Below, piece by piece: positions 8,588 through 15,677 of a stretch of 64,000 nucleotides of DNA. The stretch lies in assembly GCF_052065415.1 (NCBI RefSeq), contig NZ_JBQHUB010000014.1, forward strand, positions 1 to 64,000, read 5' to 3'. This stretch comes from Pseudoflavonifractor_A sp022772585 (lineage in GTDB: Bacteria > Bacillota > Clostridia > Oscillospirales > Oscillospiraceae). The stretch's first letter is position 1. Each line of letters starts with the position of its first letter. The translations under genes were made by a program, and so were the position numbers. The notes below the pieces were generated by a model. The model was given only the letters and a program-made list of their open reading frames with translations. It was not told where the DNA came from and did no database searches.

Positions 8588-9311
8588 TGAAAATCACCTT
8601 CATTTCGCTGCCGGTTTCTGCCTTAAACTTTCGTACAGTCTCCACGGCAATCTCAGCGGCCCGCTGATTGGGGAAGTGGAACACGCCGGTGGAGATGCAG
8701 CAGAACGCAATACTCCTCACGCCGTTTTGCCCGGCCAGTTCCAGACAGGAACGGTAGCAGGAGGCTAGCAGGCGCTCATCCTCCGGGGTCACACGGCCCT
8801 GAATGATGGGGCCGACGGTATGCAGCACATAGTCGCAGGGCAGGTTGTAGCCTAAAGTGATTTTGGCCTGTCCGGTAGGCTCCTCATGGCCCTGGTGCTC
8901 CATGAGCTCAGCGCAATCCAGCCGGAGCTGGATGCCCGCAAAAGTATGGATGCAGTTGTCGATGCAGGCGTGGCACGGCACATAGCAGCCCGTCATGCCG
9001 CTGTTTGCGGCGTTGACAATGGCGCCGCACTCCAGTCGAGTGATGTCGCCCTTCCAGAGGTAGAAATCGCCGCAAACCGGCTCCAAATCGGCCAAGCGGG
9101 TGATGCCTGTAGCTTCGATCTCCTGACGCAGGTATTCGTCCTGCACGGTCAGGAATTCGGTGTCGATGGCTTGGGGGCGGCGGATGTTCATCAGGGAGCG
9201 CAGCATACGCTTTTGCTCATAGTCGTCCGCCGGGACTTCCATGCCGCGATAACGCCTGTCCTCGTCCAGCAGCCGCTTGATGAGAAATACTCTTCTTTCA
9301 GCCTGATTCAT
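8517..9311 (-). CDS. Zinc-containing macrodomain protein-ADP-ribose hydrolase
   Basis: This 264-residue protein has a leading helical segment of about 80 residues and then a macrodomain. Motifs seen are GDIT (about 88-91), NAAN (100-103), and the cysteine/histidine-rich loop CYVPCHACIDNC (109-120), the zinc site of the Zn-macro group that removes ADP-ribose from proteins. A late ISTGVFHFP loop completes the ADP-ribose pocket. It lies directly upstream of the SirTM gene and overlaps it, so the writer and the eraser of the same modification should be made together in the cytoplasm. The known partner in SirTM systems is the lipoylated GcvH-L protein, which is not in this window. Confidence 0.9.
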   Translation of the reverse strand: MNQAERRVFLIKRLLDEDRRYRGMEVPADDYEQKRMLRSLMNIRRPQAIDTEFLTVQDEYLRQEIEATGITRLADLEPVCGDFYLWKGDITRLECGAIVNAANSGMTGCYVPCHACIDNCIHTFAGIQLRLDCAELMEHQGHEEPTGQAKITLGYNLPCDYVLHTVGPIIQGRVTPEDERLLASCYRSCLELAGQNGVRSIAFCCISTGVFHFPNQRAAEIAVETVRKFKAETGSEMKVIFNVFKDLDLEIYGRLLSENSASEG

Positions 9312-9329
9312 ATGCTTTTCTCCTACACG

Positions 9330-9364
9330 AAGATTGCCCGCCCTTTCGCAGAGCGGGCAATCTT
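9330..9364. terminator. Terminator between the PPOX and macrodomain genes
   Basis: A perfect 12-bp stem (9330-9341 with 9353-9364, arm AAGATTGCCCGC) is flanked on the right by TTTTTAGA. It ends one base before the PPOX stop codon (9366) and should end minus-strand transcription of that gene. Confidence 0.65.
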
Positions 9365-9365
9365 T

Positions 9366-9758
9366 TTAGAATTTGTGGACTTCAGGATCTGCGGTAAAGG
9401 AGCTGAAGGTGGCGACGGCATTCTTCAGGTACAGCACCTGAGTATTGCCGTCATTCTCATCGTACATGGCCCGCAGGTTGGTGTAGTCGTCCAACATGGA
9501 CTTCTTGGCTTCTACGCGGTCATCCTCCACCAGTTCAGCGGCAACGCGGAGCCACACGCCGTCCTTGAAGGCGCAGATCTCGCACTTGGGGTTGGCGGCC
9601 AGCTGTTTGGACACGGACTTGGATTTGCCGGTCTGAATATACAGCTTACCCTCGAAGATATGGGCAGTGCCGAAGGGGCGGACGCGGGGCTGATCGCCCT
9701 CCACAGTGGCCAGGTAGTATGTACCAGCAGACTTCAGAAATTCGCATACTTTTTCCAT
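9366..9758 (-). CDS. Pyridoxamine 5'-phosphate oxidase (PPOX) family flavoprotein
   Basis: This 130-residue protein has the split-barrel pattern of FMN-binding PPOX-family proteins: YYLATVEGDQPRVRPFGTAH at the start, then LYIQTGKSKSVSKQL and a KCEICAF strand. The family includes FMN- or F420-dependent oxidoreductases and haem-degrading enzymes; the substrate is not evident. The gene is divergent from an HxlR regulator across about 130 nt. HxlR-family regulators often control a neighbouring reductase gene, so this is a likely target. Confidence 0.85.
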   Translation of the reverse strand: MEKVCEFLKSAGTYYLATVEGDQPRVRPFGTAHIFEGKLYIQTGKSKSVSKQLAANPKCEICAFKDGVWLRVAAELVEDDRVEAKKSMLDDYTNLRAMYDENDGNTQVLYLKNAVATFSSFTADPEVHKF

Positions 9759-9785
9759 GAGAGATACCTCCGTTTATTTGATTGC

Positions 9786-9814
9786 TTGACGCATCATGGT
9801 TTTTCTTATATGAT
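9786..9814 (+). promoter_or_regulatory. Sigma-A promoter for the HxlR operon
   Basis: TTGACG (9786-9791) and TATGAT (9809-9814) are separated by 17 bp. Transcription would start near 9821 and read into the HxlR gene at 9890. The intervening stretch holds AT-rich, partly symmetrical sequence (9855-9880) that could be the operator. Confidence 0.75.
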
Positions 9815-9889
9815 ACAGTTAAAAGTTTCTCTTGTAAAGTAGGTACTATTTTGTTATATAGTCACCAAATAGAAACTATTGGAGGATTT

Positions 9890-10207
9890 ATGATGGAACT
9901 GCCTGCATGTCCGGTGGAAACTACCCTGATGCTCATCGGGGACAAATGGAAGGTGCTGATCCTGCGGGATCTGATGGACGGCACCAAGCGCTTCGGCGAA
10001 CTGAAAAAGTCCATCGGTACGGTATCCCAGAAGGTGCTGACTGCCCAACTCCGGGACATGGAGGAGAAGGGACTGCTCACCCGCAAGGTCTATGCTGAGG
10101 TGCCGCCAAGGGTGGAGTATACTCTCACCGAGACCGGCTATAGTCTGAAGCCAGTTTTGGACGCCATGGGGACCTGGGGTGCGGACTATCAGGCGAAGAA
10201 CGGATAA
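9890..10207 (+). CDS. HxlR-family transcriptional regulator
   Basis: This 105-residue winged-helix protein has the HxlR pattern: CPVETTLMLIGDKWKVLILR at the N-terminus, RFGELKKSIGTVSQKVLT as the recognition helix region, and LRDMEEKGLLTRKVYAEVPP leading into the wing. A Cys near the N-terminus (ELPACP) is the redox- or electrophile-sensing residue in several family members. ATG 9890 is chosen because GGAGG lies at 9881-9885; the upstream in-frame codons run through the promoter. It heads an operon with the deformylase-like protein, the hydrolase and the EFR1 ferredoxin, and is divergent from the PPOX gene. All of these are plausible targets. Confidence 0.92.
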   Translation: MMELPACPVETTLMLIGDKWKVLILRDLMDGTKRFGELKKSIGTVSQKVLTAQLRDMEEKGLLTRKVYAEVPPRVEYTLTETGYSLKPVLDAMGTWGADYQAKNG

Positions 10208-10218
10208 GGAGAACAACA

Positions 10219-10629
10219 ATGGTTCGTGAAATATGCAGAGACGAGGCTTTTCTCGCCCAAAAGGCGGAGCCCGCCACGGTTGACGATCTCGGCGTGGCGC
10301 AGGATCTGCTGGAAACATTGGCCGCCCATAAGGATGCCTGCGTGGGTATGGCGGCGAATATGATTGGCGTCAACAAACGCATCATCGCCTTTGACAACGA
10401 GGGCGAATACACGGTCATGTTCAATCCCGTCATCATCAAGCAGTCCGGGCTGTATGAGGCCGAGGAGGGCTACCTGTCCCTCATCGGTACACGGCGCACA
10501 AAGCGCTTCCAGACCATCAAGGTGCAATGGCAGAACGAGAAGTTTCAAACACGTCTCAAGACCTTCACTGGCTGGACGGCGGAGATCATTCAGCACGAGA
10601 TCGACCATTGCGAAGGGATCATCGTATGA
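10219..10629 (+). CDS. Peptide deformylase-like protein lacking the metal-ligand Cys
   Basis: This 136-residue protein is collinear with peptide deformylase but two of the three signature motifs are changed. Motif 1, normally G-x-G-L-A-A-P-Q-x-G, reads VGMAANMIG, so the catalytic Gln is gone. Motif 2, normally E-G-C-L-S, reads EGYLS, replacing the metal-binding Cys by Tyr. Motif 3 is kept (QHEIDHCEG). With one of three metal ligands missing it is unlikely to be a housekeeping deformylase. The HEIDH site might still bind metal, perhaps for another hydrolysis. It starts 12 nt after the HxlR gene with GGAG upstream and overlaps the next gene by 4 nt. Confidence 0.85.
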   Translation: MVREICRDEAFLAQKAEPATVDDLGVAQDLLETLAAHKDACVGMAANMIGVNKRIIAFDNEGEYTVMFNPVIIKQSGLYEAEEGYLSLIGTRRTKRFQTIKVQWQNEKFQTRLKTFTGWTAEIIQHEIDHCEGIIV

Positions 10630-11354
10630 AGAAAAGGACGAGAAGCATCCTGTCCGCGTGTCTGGCGCTCCTTTTCGTCTTAGGGGTTGGCGGCTATGCC
10701 TATGTGTCCGATTATTACCATGCCGATGAGACAGCATTGGAAGCTATGGCCTATCAGACAGACAGTGTGCAGGCGGAGTTGGATGGGAATGTGACCTGGT
10801 TTGTCCCGGAAAACCCCGTAGCGGGACTGATTTTCTACCCTGGTGGTAAGGTGGAGAATACGGCCTATGCGCCCCTGATGCGCGCCTGTGCGGAAAACGG
10901 TATTCTCTGCGCGCTGGTGCGGATGCCTGGCAATCTGGCTGTCCTGGATGCTAACGCTGCGGATGGACTCCAACAAGAACATCCGGAGATCACAACCTGG
11001 TACATAGCCGGACACTCTCTGGGAGGTGCCATGGCAGCGGGCTATGCTGCGGCACACGAGAAGGACTTCGACGGGCTGATTCTGCTGGCCGCCTATTCCA
11101 CAAAGGATCTCTCACAGACAACCCTGCGGGTGCTCTCTGTCTATGGCTCGGAGGACGGGGTGATGAATCGGGAATCCTATGAAAAGAATCGTTCAAATCT
11201 TCCCGCAGATACCACGGAAGTCGTTCTGGACGGCGGTTGCCACGCCCAGTTTGGCAGTTATGGTCCGCAGGATGGTGACGGCGTCCCCACTATTTCGGGC
11301 GAGGAACAGGTTCGGCGGACCGCAGGAGTGATTGCAGCTTTCATCGGACAGTAA
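10626..11354 (+). CDS. Membrane-anchored alpha/beta hydrolase
   Basis: This 242-residue protein starts with a basic N-terminus and one hydrophobic helix (about residues 8-27), either a signal peptide or an anchor, so the enzyme faces outward. The hydrolase fold shows an oxyanion strand (GLIFYPGGKVENTAYAPL), the nucleophile elbow AGHSLGGAMA (Ser), an acidic loop (VYGSEDGVMNRESY) and a C-terminal His in LDGGCHAQFGSYG. The substrate is unknown. ATG 10626 overlaps the previous stop codon (ATGA), giving tight coupling in the HxlR operon. An in-frame start about 100 nt upstream would sit inside the deformylase-like gene and is not supported. Confidence 0.88.
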   Translation: MKKRTRSILSACLALLFVLGVGGYAYVSDYYHADETALEAMAYQTDSVQAELDGNVTWFVPENPVAGLIFYPGGKVENTAYAPLMRACAENGILCALVRMPGNLAVLDANAADGLQQEHPEITTWYIAGHSLGGAMAAGYAAAHEKDFDGLILLAAYSTKDLSQTTLRVLSVYGSEDGVMNRESYEKNRSNLPADTTEVVLDGGCHAQFGSYGPQDGDGVPTISGEEQVRRTAGVIAAFIGQ

Positions 11355-11365
11355 GGAGGTCCAGT

Positions 11366-12115
11366 ATGGTACTCTATTTCAGCGGTACCGGGAACAGCCG
11401 GTACATCGCCCAGCGCATTGCGGAAGCCCTGGGCGACGAGCTTCTCAGCATGAACGACCGCATCAAAGCGGGTGATACTTCGCCGGTCACATCCGATGAG
11501 CGACTGGTCATCGTCACGCCCACCAATGCGTGGCGTATCCCGCGCATTGTGCGTGACTGGCTGGTTAAAACGAGCTTTCCGAATGCAAAACAGGCGTGGT
11601 TTGTGATGACCTGCGGCAGCGAGATCGGCAATGCCGCCAAATATAACCGCGGGCTCTGCCAGGGGAAACAACTCACCTATATGGGCACGGCGCAGATCAT
11701 CATGCCGGAGAATTACATTGCCATGTTCAACGCGCCCCAGGCGGAGGAAGCGCGGCAGATCGTTGCCAGGGCGGAGCCGGACATTGACCGTGTGGCCTCC
11801 GCCATCGCAGAGAATCAAGCGTTCACACCGCCCCGCAATAATTTCTATGACCGCTTCATGAGCGGCCCAGTGAATCCGATCTTCTATTCTTTCTTCGTCA
11901 AAGCGAACGCCTTTACGGCCGGCGATGCCTGCACCGGCTGCGGTCAGTGTGCCAAGCTCTGCCCAACGAACAACATCACGATTCAAAACGGTAAGCCTGT
12001 CTGGGACGGCAACTGCACCCACTGCATGGCCTGCATCTGCCGCTGCCCGGCGGAAGCCATCGAGTACGGTAAAAAGAGCCTGGGCAAGCCCAGGTATCAT
12101 TTCGAGGCGCTTTAA
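11366..12115 (+). CDS. EFR1-family flavodoxin-ferredoxin
   Basis: This 249-residue protein combines an N-terminal flavodoxin-like FMN domain (LYFSGTGNSRYIAQRIAEAL, phosphate loop at about residues 3-12) with a C-terminal bacterial ferredoxin domain. Two clusters are seen: CTGCGQCAKLCP (about 191-202) and CTHCMACICRCP (about 218-229), each the C-x2-C-x2-C-x3-C-P pattern for a 4Fe-4S cluster. The EFR1 family is widespread in gut anaerobes and should pass electrons between an iron-sulfur donor and a flavin acceptor. It is the last gene of the HxlR operon, has AAGGAGG upstream of ATG, and is followed by a terminator. Confidence 0.93.
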   Translation: MVLYFSGTGNSRYIAQRIAEALGDELLSMNDRIKAGDTSPVTSDERLVIVTPTNAWRIPRIVRDWLVKTSFPNAKQAWFVMTCGSEIGNAAKYNRGLCQGKQLTYMGTAQIIMPENYIAMFNAPQAEEARQIVARAEPDIDRVASAIAENQAFTPPRNNFYDRFMSGPVNPIFYSFFVKANAFTAGDACTGCGQCAKLCPTNNITIQNGKPVWDGNCTHCMACICRCPAEAIEYGKKSLGKPRYHFEAL

Positions 12116-12128
12116 AAAGTGAAAAAGT

Positions 12129-12151
12129 CCGGAGAGCAAGCTGCTCTCCGG
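12129..12151. terminator. Bidirectional terminator between convergent genes
   Basis: A perfect 9-bp stem (12129-12137 with 12143-12151, arm CCGGAGAGC) is followed by CTTTCTCGTT on the plus strand and by a T-rich stretch on the minus strand. It serves the EFR1 gene and the convergent MerR gene. Confidence 0.8.
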
Positions 12152-12161
12152 CTTTCTCGTT

Positions 12162-12608
12162 CTATTCATCCATGCTGTGTGCATGTTCATAAGCCCGCCG
12201 GATATCCTCCGGCATTTCCTCCGGCCGCAAACTGGAAAGACGGTCCTCGTTTCCGTCCCGAATCGCCTGTTCATAATACCAGCACTTGAAACGCAGCATA
12301 TCCAGGACCCGGTTCATCCGCTCGATCTCCGCCTCCACCGCCGCCTTCTGATGGAGGAACAGCTCCCGCCGCTGTGGATAGGTTTCGCTGCCCTGTACGC
12401 ACCACGCCATGAACTGTTTGATGTCCTTGATCTCCAGGCCGGACTTTTTCAGGCACTCGATCACGCGGAGGGCTTCCAGCTCTTTTTCTCCGAATTTTCG
12501 GATGCCGGAATCTCTTTGGATCGTGGGGAACAGTCCTTCCTTGTCATAATACCGCAGTGTGGATATGGGCAGATCAAACATCTCAGACACCTGGCCGATG
12601 GTATACAT
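12162..12608 (-). CDS. MerR-family transcriptional regulator
   Basis: This 148-residue protein has the MerR winged helix-turn-helix at its N-terminus (MYTIGQVSEMFDLPISTLRY, then YDKEGLFP) and a long dimerisation helix (about residues 78-118). The C-terminal part is rich in charged residues and has one Cys (KCWYYEQ) but no metal-binding Cys pair, so it may respond to a small molecule or redox state. It is divergent from a four-gene flavoprotein operon whose promoter has the 19-bp spacing and central palindrome expected for MerR activation. That operon is the likely target. Confidence 0.92.
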   Translation of the reverse strand: MYTIGQVSEMFDLPISTLRYYDKEGLFPTIQRDSGIRKFGEKELEALRVIECLKKSGLEIKDIKQFMAWCVQGSETYPQRRELFLHQKAAVEAEIERMNRVLDMLRFKCWYYEQAIRDGNEDRLSSLRPEEMPEDIRRAYEHAHSMDE

Positions 12609-12641
12609 GGAACTCCCTCCAAAAAACTTTCAAAATAATGC

Positions 12642-12672
12642 TTGACCTAAAGTTAGGTTTAGGTACTATCAT
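12642..12672 (+). promoter_or_regulatory. MerR-type promoter with 19-bp spacer and palindrome
   Basis: TTGACC (12642-12647) and TATCAT (12667-12672) are separated by 19 bp, the over-long spacing MerR regulators correct by DNA twisting. The palindrome ACCTAA-AG-TTAGGT begins within the -35 box and lies in the spacer at 12645-12658. The promoter reads towards the flavoprotein gene at 12723. Confidence 0.85.
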
Positions 12673-12722
12673 GAGTTTATCAGCAAAACAATCACAATGC
12701 AAGACACAAAAAGGAGTTTTTT

Positions 12723-13262
12723 ATGAGCAAGAATGTTTTGATTATTTCTTCCAGTCCCCGCAAGGGCGGCAATTCCGAAACGTTGGCTGCATCCTTCGCG
12801 AAAGGTGCCGGGGAAGCCGGTCACACGGTAGAAACCGTTTATCTTCGGGAGAAAAATTACGGTTTCTGCAAGGGCTGTCTGGCTTGTCTCAAGGTTGGCC
12901 ATTGCTTGATCGACGATGACGCGGTGGAGATCGCCGCCAGGATGCACGATGCGGATGTGCTGGTATTTGCCACGCCCGTTTACTATTACAGCGTCAGCGG
13001 TCAGCTCAAGACCATGCTGGATCGTGCCAACCCTCTCTTTGACTCCGATTACGCCTTCACCAAGGCATATCTTCTGGCAGCTGCGGCTGAGGATGGGGAA
13101 GAAACGGTGGAAGGAACCGTCAAAGCCGTACAGGGCTGGGTGGACTGCTTTGAACGGTGTGAGCTGGCGGGCACCGTCTTTGCCGGCGGCGTCAACGGTG
13201 TAGGCGACATTGCCGGACATCCGGCACTGGAGGAAGCCTATCAGATGGGTAAGGAGGTCTGA
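12723..13262 (+). CDS. NADPH-dependent FMN reductase / iron-sulfur flavoprotein type
   Basis: This 179-residue protein has the flavodoxin-like fold of the NAD(P)H-FMN reductase family: LIISSSPRKGGNSETLA (FMN phosphate loop, about residues 6-22), CKGCLACLKVGHC (about 49-61), and FATPVYYYSVSGQLKTMLDR. The C-x2-C-x2-C pattern resembles the compact cysteine motif of archaeal and clostridial iron-sulfur flavoproteins but may instead act in redox signalling or disulfide formation. It is the first gene after the MerR-type promoter. The alpha/beta hydrolase starts 3 nt after its stop codon. Confidence 0.88.
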   Translation: MSKNVLIISSSPRKGGNSETLAASFAKGAGEAGHTVETVYLREKNYGFCKGCLACLKVGHCLIDDDAVEIAARMHDADVLVFATPVYYYSVSGQLKTMLDRANPLFDSDYAFTKAYLLAAAAEDGEETVEGTVKAVQGWVDCFERCELAGTVFAGGVNGVGDIAGHPALEEAYQMGKEV

Positions 13263-13264
13263 GT

Positions 13265-14236
13265 ATGGAGCAACTGAATTTGACACAGGAATGGGACAAG
13301 ACCTTTTCCAAAAGCGAAAAAGTAGACCATCGCAAGGTTACCTTCCATAACCGTTATGGAATCACCCTTGCGGCGGATCTATATATTCCGAAACATGCGG
13401 AGGGCAAGCTCCCGGCCCTTGCGGTGAGCGGACCCTTCGGCGCGGTCAAAGAGCAGTCCTCCGGGCTGTACGCACAGGCTATGGCCCAGCGGGGCTTCCT
13501 GACCATCGCTTTTGACCCGTCCTTTACGGGGGAGAGCGGCGGCAGTCCCCGGTATGTGGCTTCCCCGGACATCAACACAGAGGACTTCTCCGCGGCGGTG
13601 GATTTCCTTTCCGTTCAGGGCAATGTGGACCCGGAGAGGATCGGGATCATCGGTATCTGCGGCTGGGGCGGCATGGCGCTGAACGCGGCGGCCAATGACA
13701 CCAGGATCAAGGCAACCGTCGCATCCACCATGTATGACATGACTCGGGTGAGCACGAAAGGGTACTTTGACGCAGAAGACAGCGAGGAAGCGCGCTACGA
13801 AAAACGCAGGGCCCTGAATGCACAGCGGACGGCCGACTACAAAAGCGGGACCTATGCCCGGGCGGGCGGCGTGGTGGACCCGCTGCCGGAGGACGCGCCC
13901 TTCTTTGTGAAAGACTACTACGACTATTATAAGACCAGCCGTGGGTATCACCCGCGGTCGCTGAACTCCAACGAGGGCTGGAATGTCACCTCTGCGTTGC
14001 CCTTCCTGAATATGCCGCTTTTGCAGTACAGCCACGAGATCCGCAGCGCGGTACTGCTGATCCACGGAGAGAAGGCACATTCCTGCTACTTCAGCAGGGA
14101 CGCCTTTGAAAAGCTGACCGGCGACAACAAGGAGCTGCTCCTCATTCCAGGTGCGGTGCATACCGACCTCTATGACCGGTTGGATGTGATCCCCTTTGAC
14201 AAAATGGAAGCGTTCTTCCGGCAATATATGGGTTGA
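13265..14236 (+). CDS. Alpha/beta hydrolase with Cys in the nucleophile elbow
   Basis: This 323-residue protein resembles the dienelactone-hydrolase/YcjY group. An early strand (YGITLAADLYIPKHAEGKLP) is followed by GPFGAVKEQ, GFLTIAFD and the elbow GICGWGGMALNAA. The expected nucleophile Ser is replaced by Cys (residue about 136), as in other YcjY-like proteins. A later acidic/His pair is suggested by LLIHGEKAHSCYF and PGAVHTDLYD. The substrate is unknown and dienelactone chemistry is not implied. It is translated immediately after the flavoprotein (3-nt gap, GGAGG overlapping the preceding stop region) and belongs to the MerR operon. Confidence 0.87.
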   Translation: MEQLNLTQEWDKTFSKSEKVDHRKVTFHNRYGITLAADLYIPKHAEGKLPALAVSGPFGAVKEQSSGLYAQAMAQRGFLTIAFDPSFTGESGGSPRYVASPDINTEDFSAAVDFLSVQGNVDPERIGIIGICGWGGMALNAAANDTRIKATVASTMYDMTRVSTKGYFDAEDSEEARYEKRRALNAQRTADYKSGTYARAGGVVDPLPEDAPFFVKDYYDYYKTSRGYHPRSLNSNEGWNVTSALPFLNMPLLQYSHEIRSAVLLIHGEKAHSCYFSRDAFEKLTGDNKELLLIPGAVHTDLYDRLDVIPFDKMEAFFRQYMG

Positions 14237-14277
14237 TTGCTTCAGAGATGAAAACAGACGGAAACGAGGCGTACATC

Positions 14278-14718
14278 ATGAAAACAATGGATCAAGAAGT
14301 ATTTGCGCAGCAAAATGCATTTGGCCTTGGGACGGAGAACACGGCCTATGCCCGGTATTTCAGCGGGCAGTCGTATCTGAATCCGCTGACGAAGCCGGAA
14401 AGCGGGCTTTTTTGGGCAAATGTCACTTTTGAGCCGGGATGCCGGAATAACTGGCATATCCACCACGCGAAAAAAGGCGGCGGCCAGCTGCTGATCTGCA
14501 CCGCCGGTGAGGGGTGGTATCAGGAGGCGGGGAAAGCGCCGGTGCCGCTCACTGCCGGCACGGTCATTACCATCCCGCCCGAAGTCAAGCATTGGCATGG
14601 CGCGAAGAAAGACAGCTGGTTCTCCCATATCGCCGCAGAGATCCCCGGAGAGGATACCTCCAACGAGTGGTGCGAACCGGTCAGCGAGGAAGAATATAAC
14701 GAATTGGAGAAATGCTGA
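14278..14718 (+). CDS. Cupin-domain protein
   Basis: This 146-residue protein has a single cupin barrel. Motif 1 reads NNWHIHHAKKGGGQLLICTAGEG, with the His-x-His pair and a downstream region where Glu is usual. Motif 2 lies around PPEVKHWHGAKKDSWFSH, with a further His. It probably binds a divalent metal. Related proteins often pair with carboxymuconolactone-decarboxylase-like enzymes or act on quinones, but this is weak. ATG 14278 is favoured over ATG 14248 and TTG 14233; none has a strong ribosome binding site, so the start is uncertain. It is followed by a flavodoxin after 1 nt. Confidence 0.82.
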   Translation: MKTMDQEVFAQQNAFGLGTENTAYARYFSGQSYLNPLTKPESGLFWANVTFEPGCRNNWHIHHAKKGGGQLLICTAGEGWYQEAGKAPVPLTAGTVITIPPEVKHWHGAKKDSWFSHIAAEIPGEDTSNEWCEPVSEEEYNELEKC

Positions 14719-14719
14719 A

Positions 14720-15193
14720 ATGAGCAAGAAACTGGTAGCCTATTTTTCTGCAAGCGGCACGACGAAAGAGGCCGCGGAACGTTTGGCAAAGGTTGCAGGC
14801 GCAGACCTGTTTGAGATCAGGCCCGTTGTCCCTTATTCCAAAGCCGACCTGAACTGGATGGACAAAAACAGCCGCAGCAGCGTGGAAATGAATGACCCGG
14901 ACTCCCGCCCGGAAATCGCCGAAACGATCCCCAACATGGCGGATTACGACACGGTATTCATCGGGTTTCCCATTTGGTGGTATGTTGCGCCCCATATTAT
15001 CCATACCTTCGTAGAAAGCTATGATTTTTCCGGGAAGACGCTGGTGCCCTTTGCCACCTCCGGCGGCAGTGGCATGGGAAGAACCGTGGACGAGCTGAAA
15101 AAGCTCTGCCCGAACGCGGACTGGAAAGCCGGGAAGATGATGAGCGGCGTATCTGACCAGGCGCTTGCTGCCTGGGCGGCTGAGTTTTCATGA
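14720..15193 (+). CDS. Flavodoxin
   Basis: This 157-residue protein is a flavodoxin of the type found in clostridial redox clusters. It opens with KKLVAYFSASGTTKEAAERLA (FMN phosphate loop) and contains FIGFPIWWYVAPHIIHTFVE, which provides the aromatic flavin-stacking residues, and a late glycine-rich loop (FATSGGSGMGRTV). ATG 14720 is preceded by GGAGAAATGCTGAA. It is the last gene of the MerR operon, after flavoprotein, hydrolase and cupin genes, and is followed by a large terminator. It likely supplies electrons for the flavoenzyme(s) encoded upstream. Confidence 0.93.
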   Translation: MSKKLVAYFSASGTTKEAAERLAKVAGADLFEIRPVVPYSKADLNWMDKNSRSSVEMNDPDSRPEIAETIPNMADYDTVFIGFPIWWYVAPHIIHTFVESYDFSGKTLVPFATSGGSGMGRTVDELKKLCPNADWKAGKMMSGVSDQALAAWAAEFS

Positions 15194-15319
15194 AGCGTAC
15201 AGCCATGTCAGCCTCTATTTCTTTGTTTATTGCCCCGCAAACTTTGCACTGCGCTCCGGGCAGAAAACACTTGAACAATCCCTCAGTCAGAGTTACAATC
15301 CAACCAACCTGAAACGCGA

Positions 15320-15375
15320 AACGCTTCCCGTCCTGAGCCGGTGAAAAGTCACCGGTTTGGGGCGGGAAGCGTTTT
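15320..15375 (+). terminator. Large terminator after the flavodoxin operon
   Basis: An outer 12-bp perfect stem (15320-15331 with 15364-15375) encloses an inner 7-bp stem (15339-15345 with 15350-15356). The plus strand then runs into TTTTTGACC. The nested structure is large for a simple terminator. Confidence 0.75.
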
Positions 15376-15575
15376 TGACCGCATAAATGGCCACAGGCAG
15401 CGCCGGAACCTCCCCGGAAAACGCGGCGTCAAAGATCAGATTGCCGTTCACCTGGAAAGGCAGCTGATGGCTCTCGGCGGGGGGCAGTGTGCCTTCATAT
15501 CCGCGTTGGACTTCAGCACATAGATGTGATCGGCACAGAGCGCCGTGCCGGCGGAAATACGCATTGTAACAATGG
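15376..15575 (-). pseudogene. Frameshifted coding remnant
   Basis: Two overlapping minus-strand frames each look protein-like over half their length. One carries MRISAGTALCADHIYVLKSN, the other SHQLPFQVNGNLIFDAAFSG and then ALPVAIYAVKNAS. They would join at a run of six C residues near 15480 if one base were lost or gained. The remnant begins inside the left edge of the dispersed repeat and runs into the terminator. The family was not recognised. This and the repeat account for the 478 nt between the flavodoxin and YyaL genes. Confidence 0.4.
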
Positions 15576-15677
15576 CTGAATTCCATAAAAACGGCTCCTT
15601 TGAGCCATTTTTATGGAATTGCGCGGCCGCCGCCGCGCGAATAAACCGCAAAGCGGTTTATTCAGTAGACATTATGA
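15541..15677 (-). repeat. Dispersed structured repeat, copy 1
   Basis: Aligned by eye, this stretch matches 22556-22712 in the same orientation over its whole length. Shared blocks read on the minus strand are ATAATGTC then CTGAAT, a GCTTTRCGGT block, a palindromic GCGGC core, CAAAGGA, and CGTATTTCCG. It holds a 19-bp stem with one mismatch (15579-15597 with 15602-15620), a GC palindrome (15621-15638) and a perfect 10-bp stem (15640-15649 with 15653-15662). Its right edge contains the stop codon of the YyaL gene (15672-15674). Confidence 0.65.
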
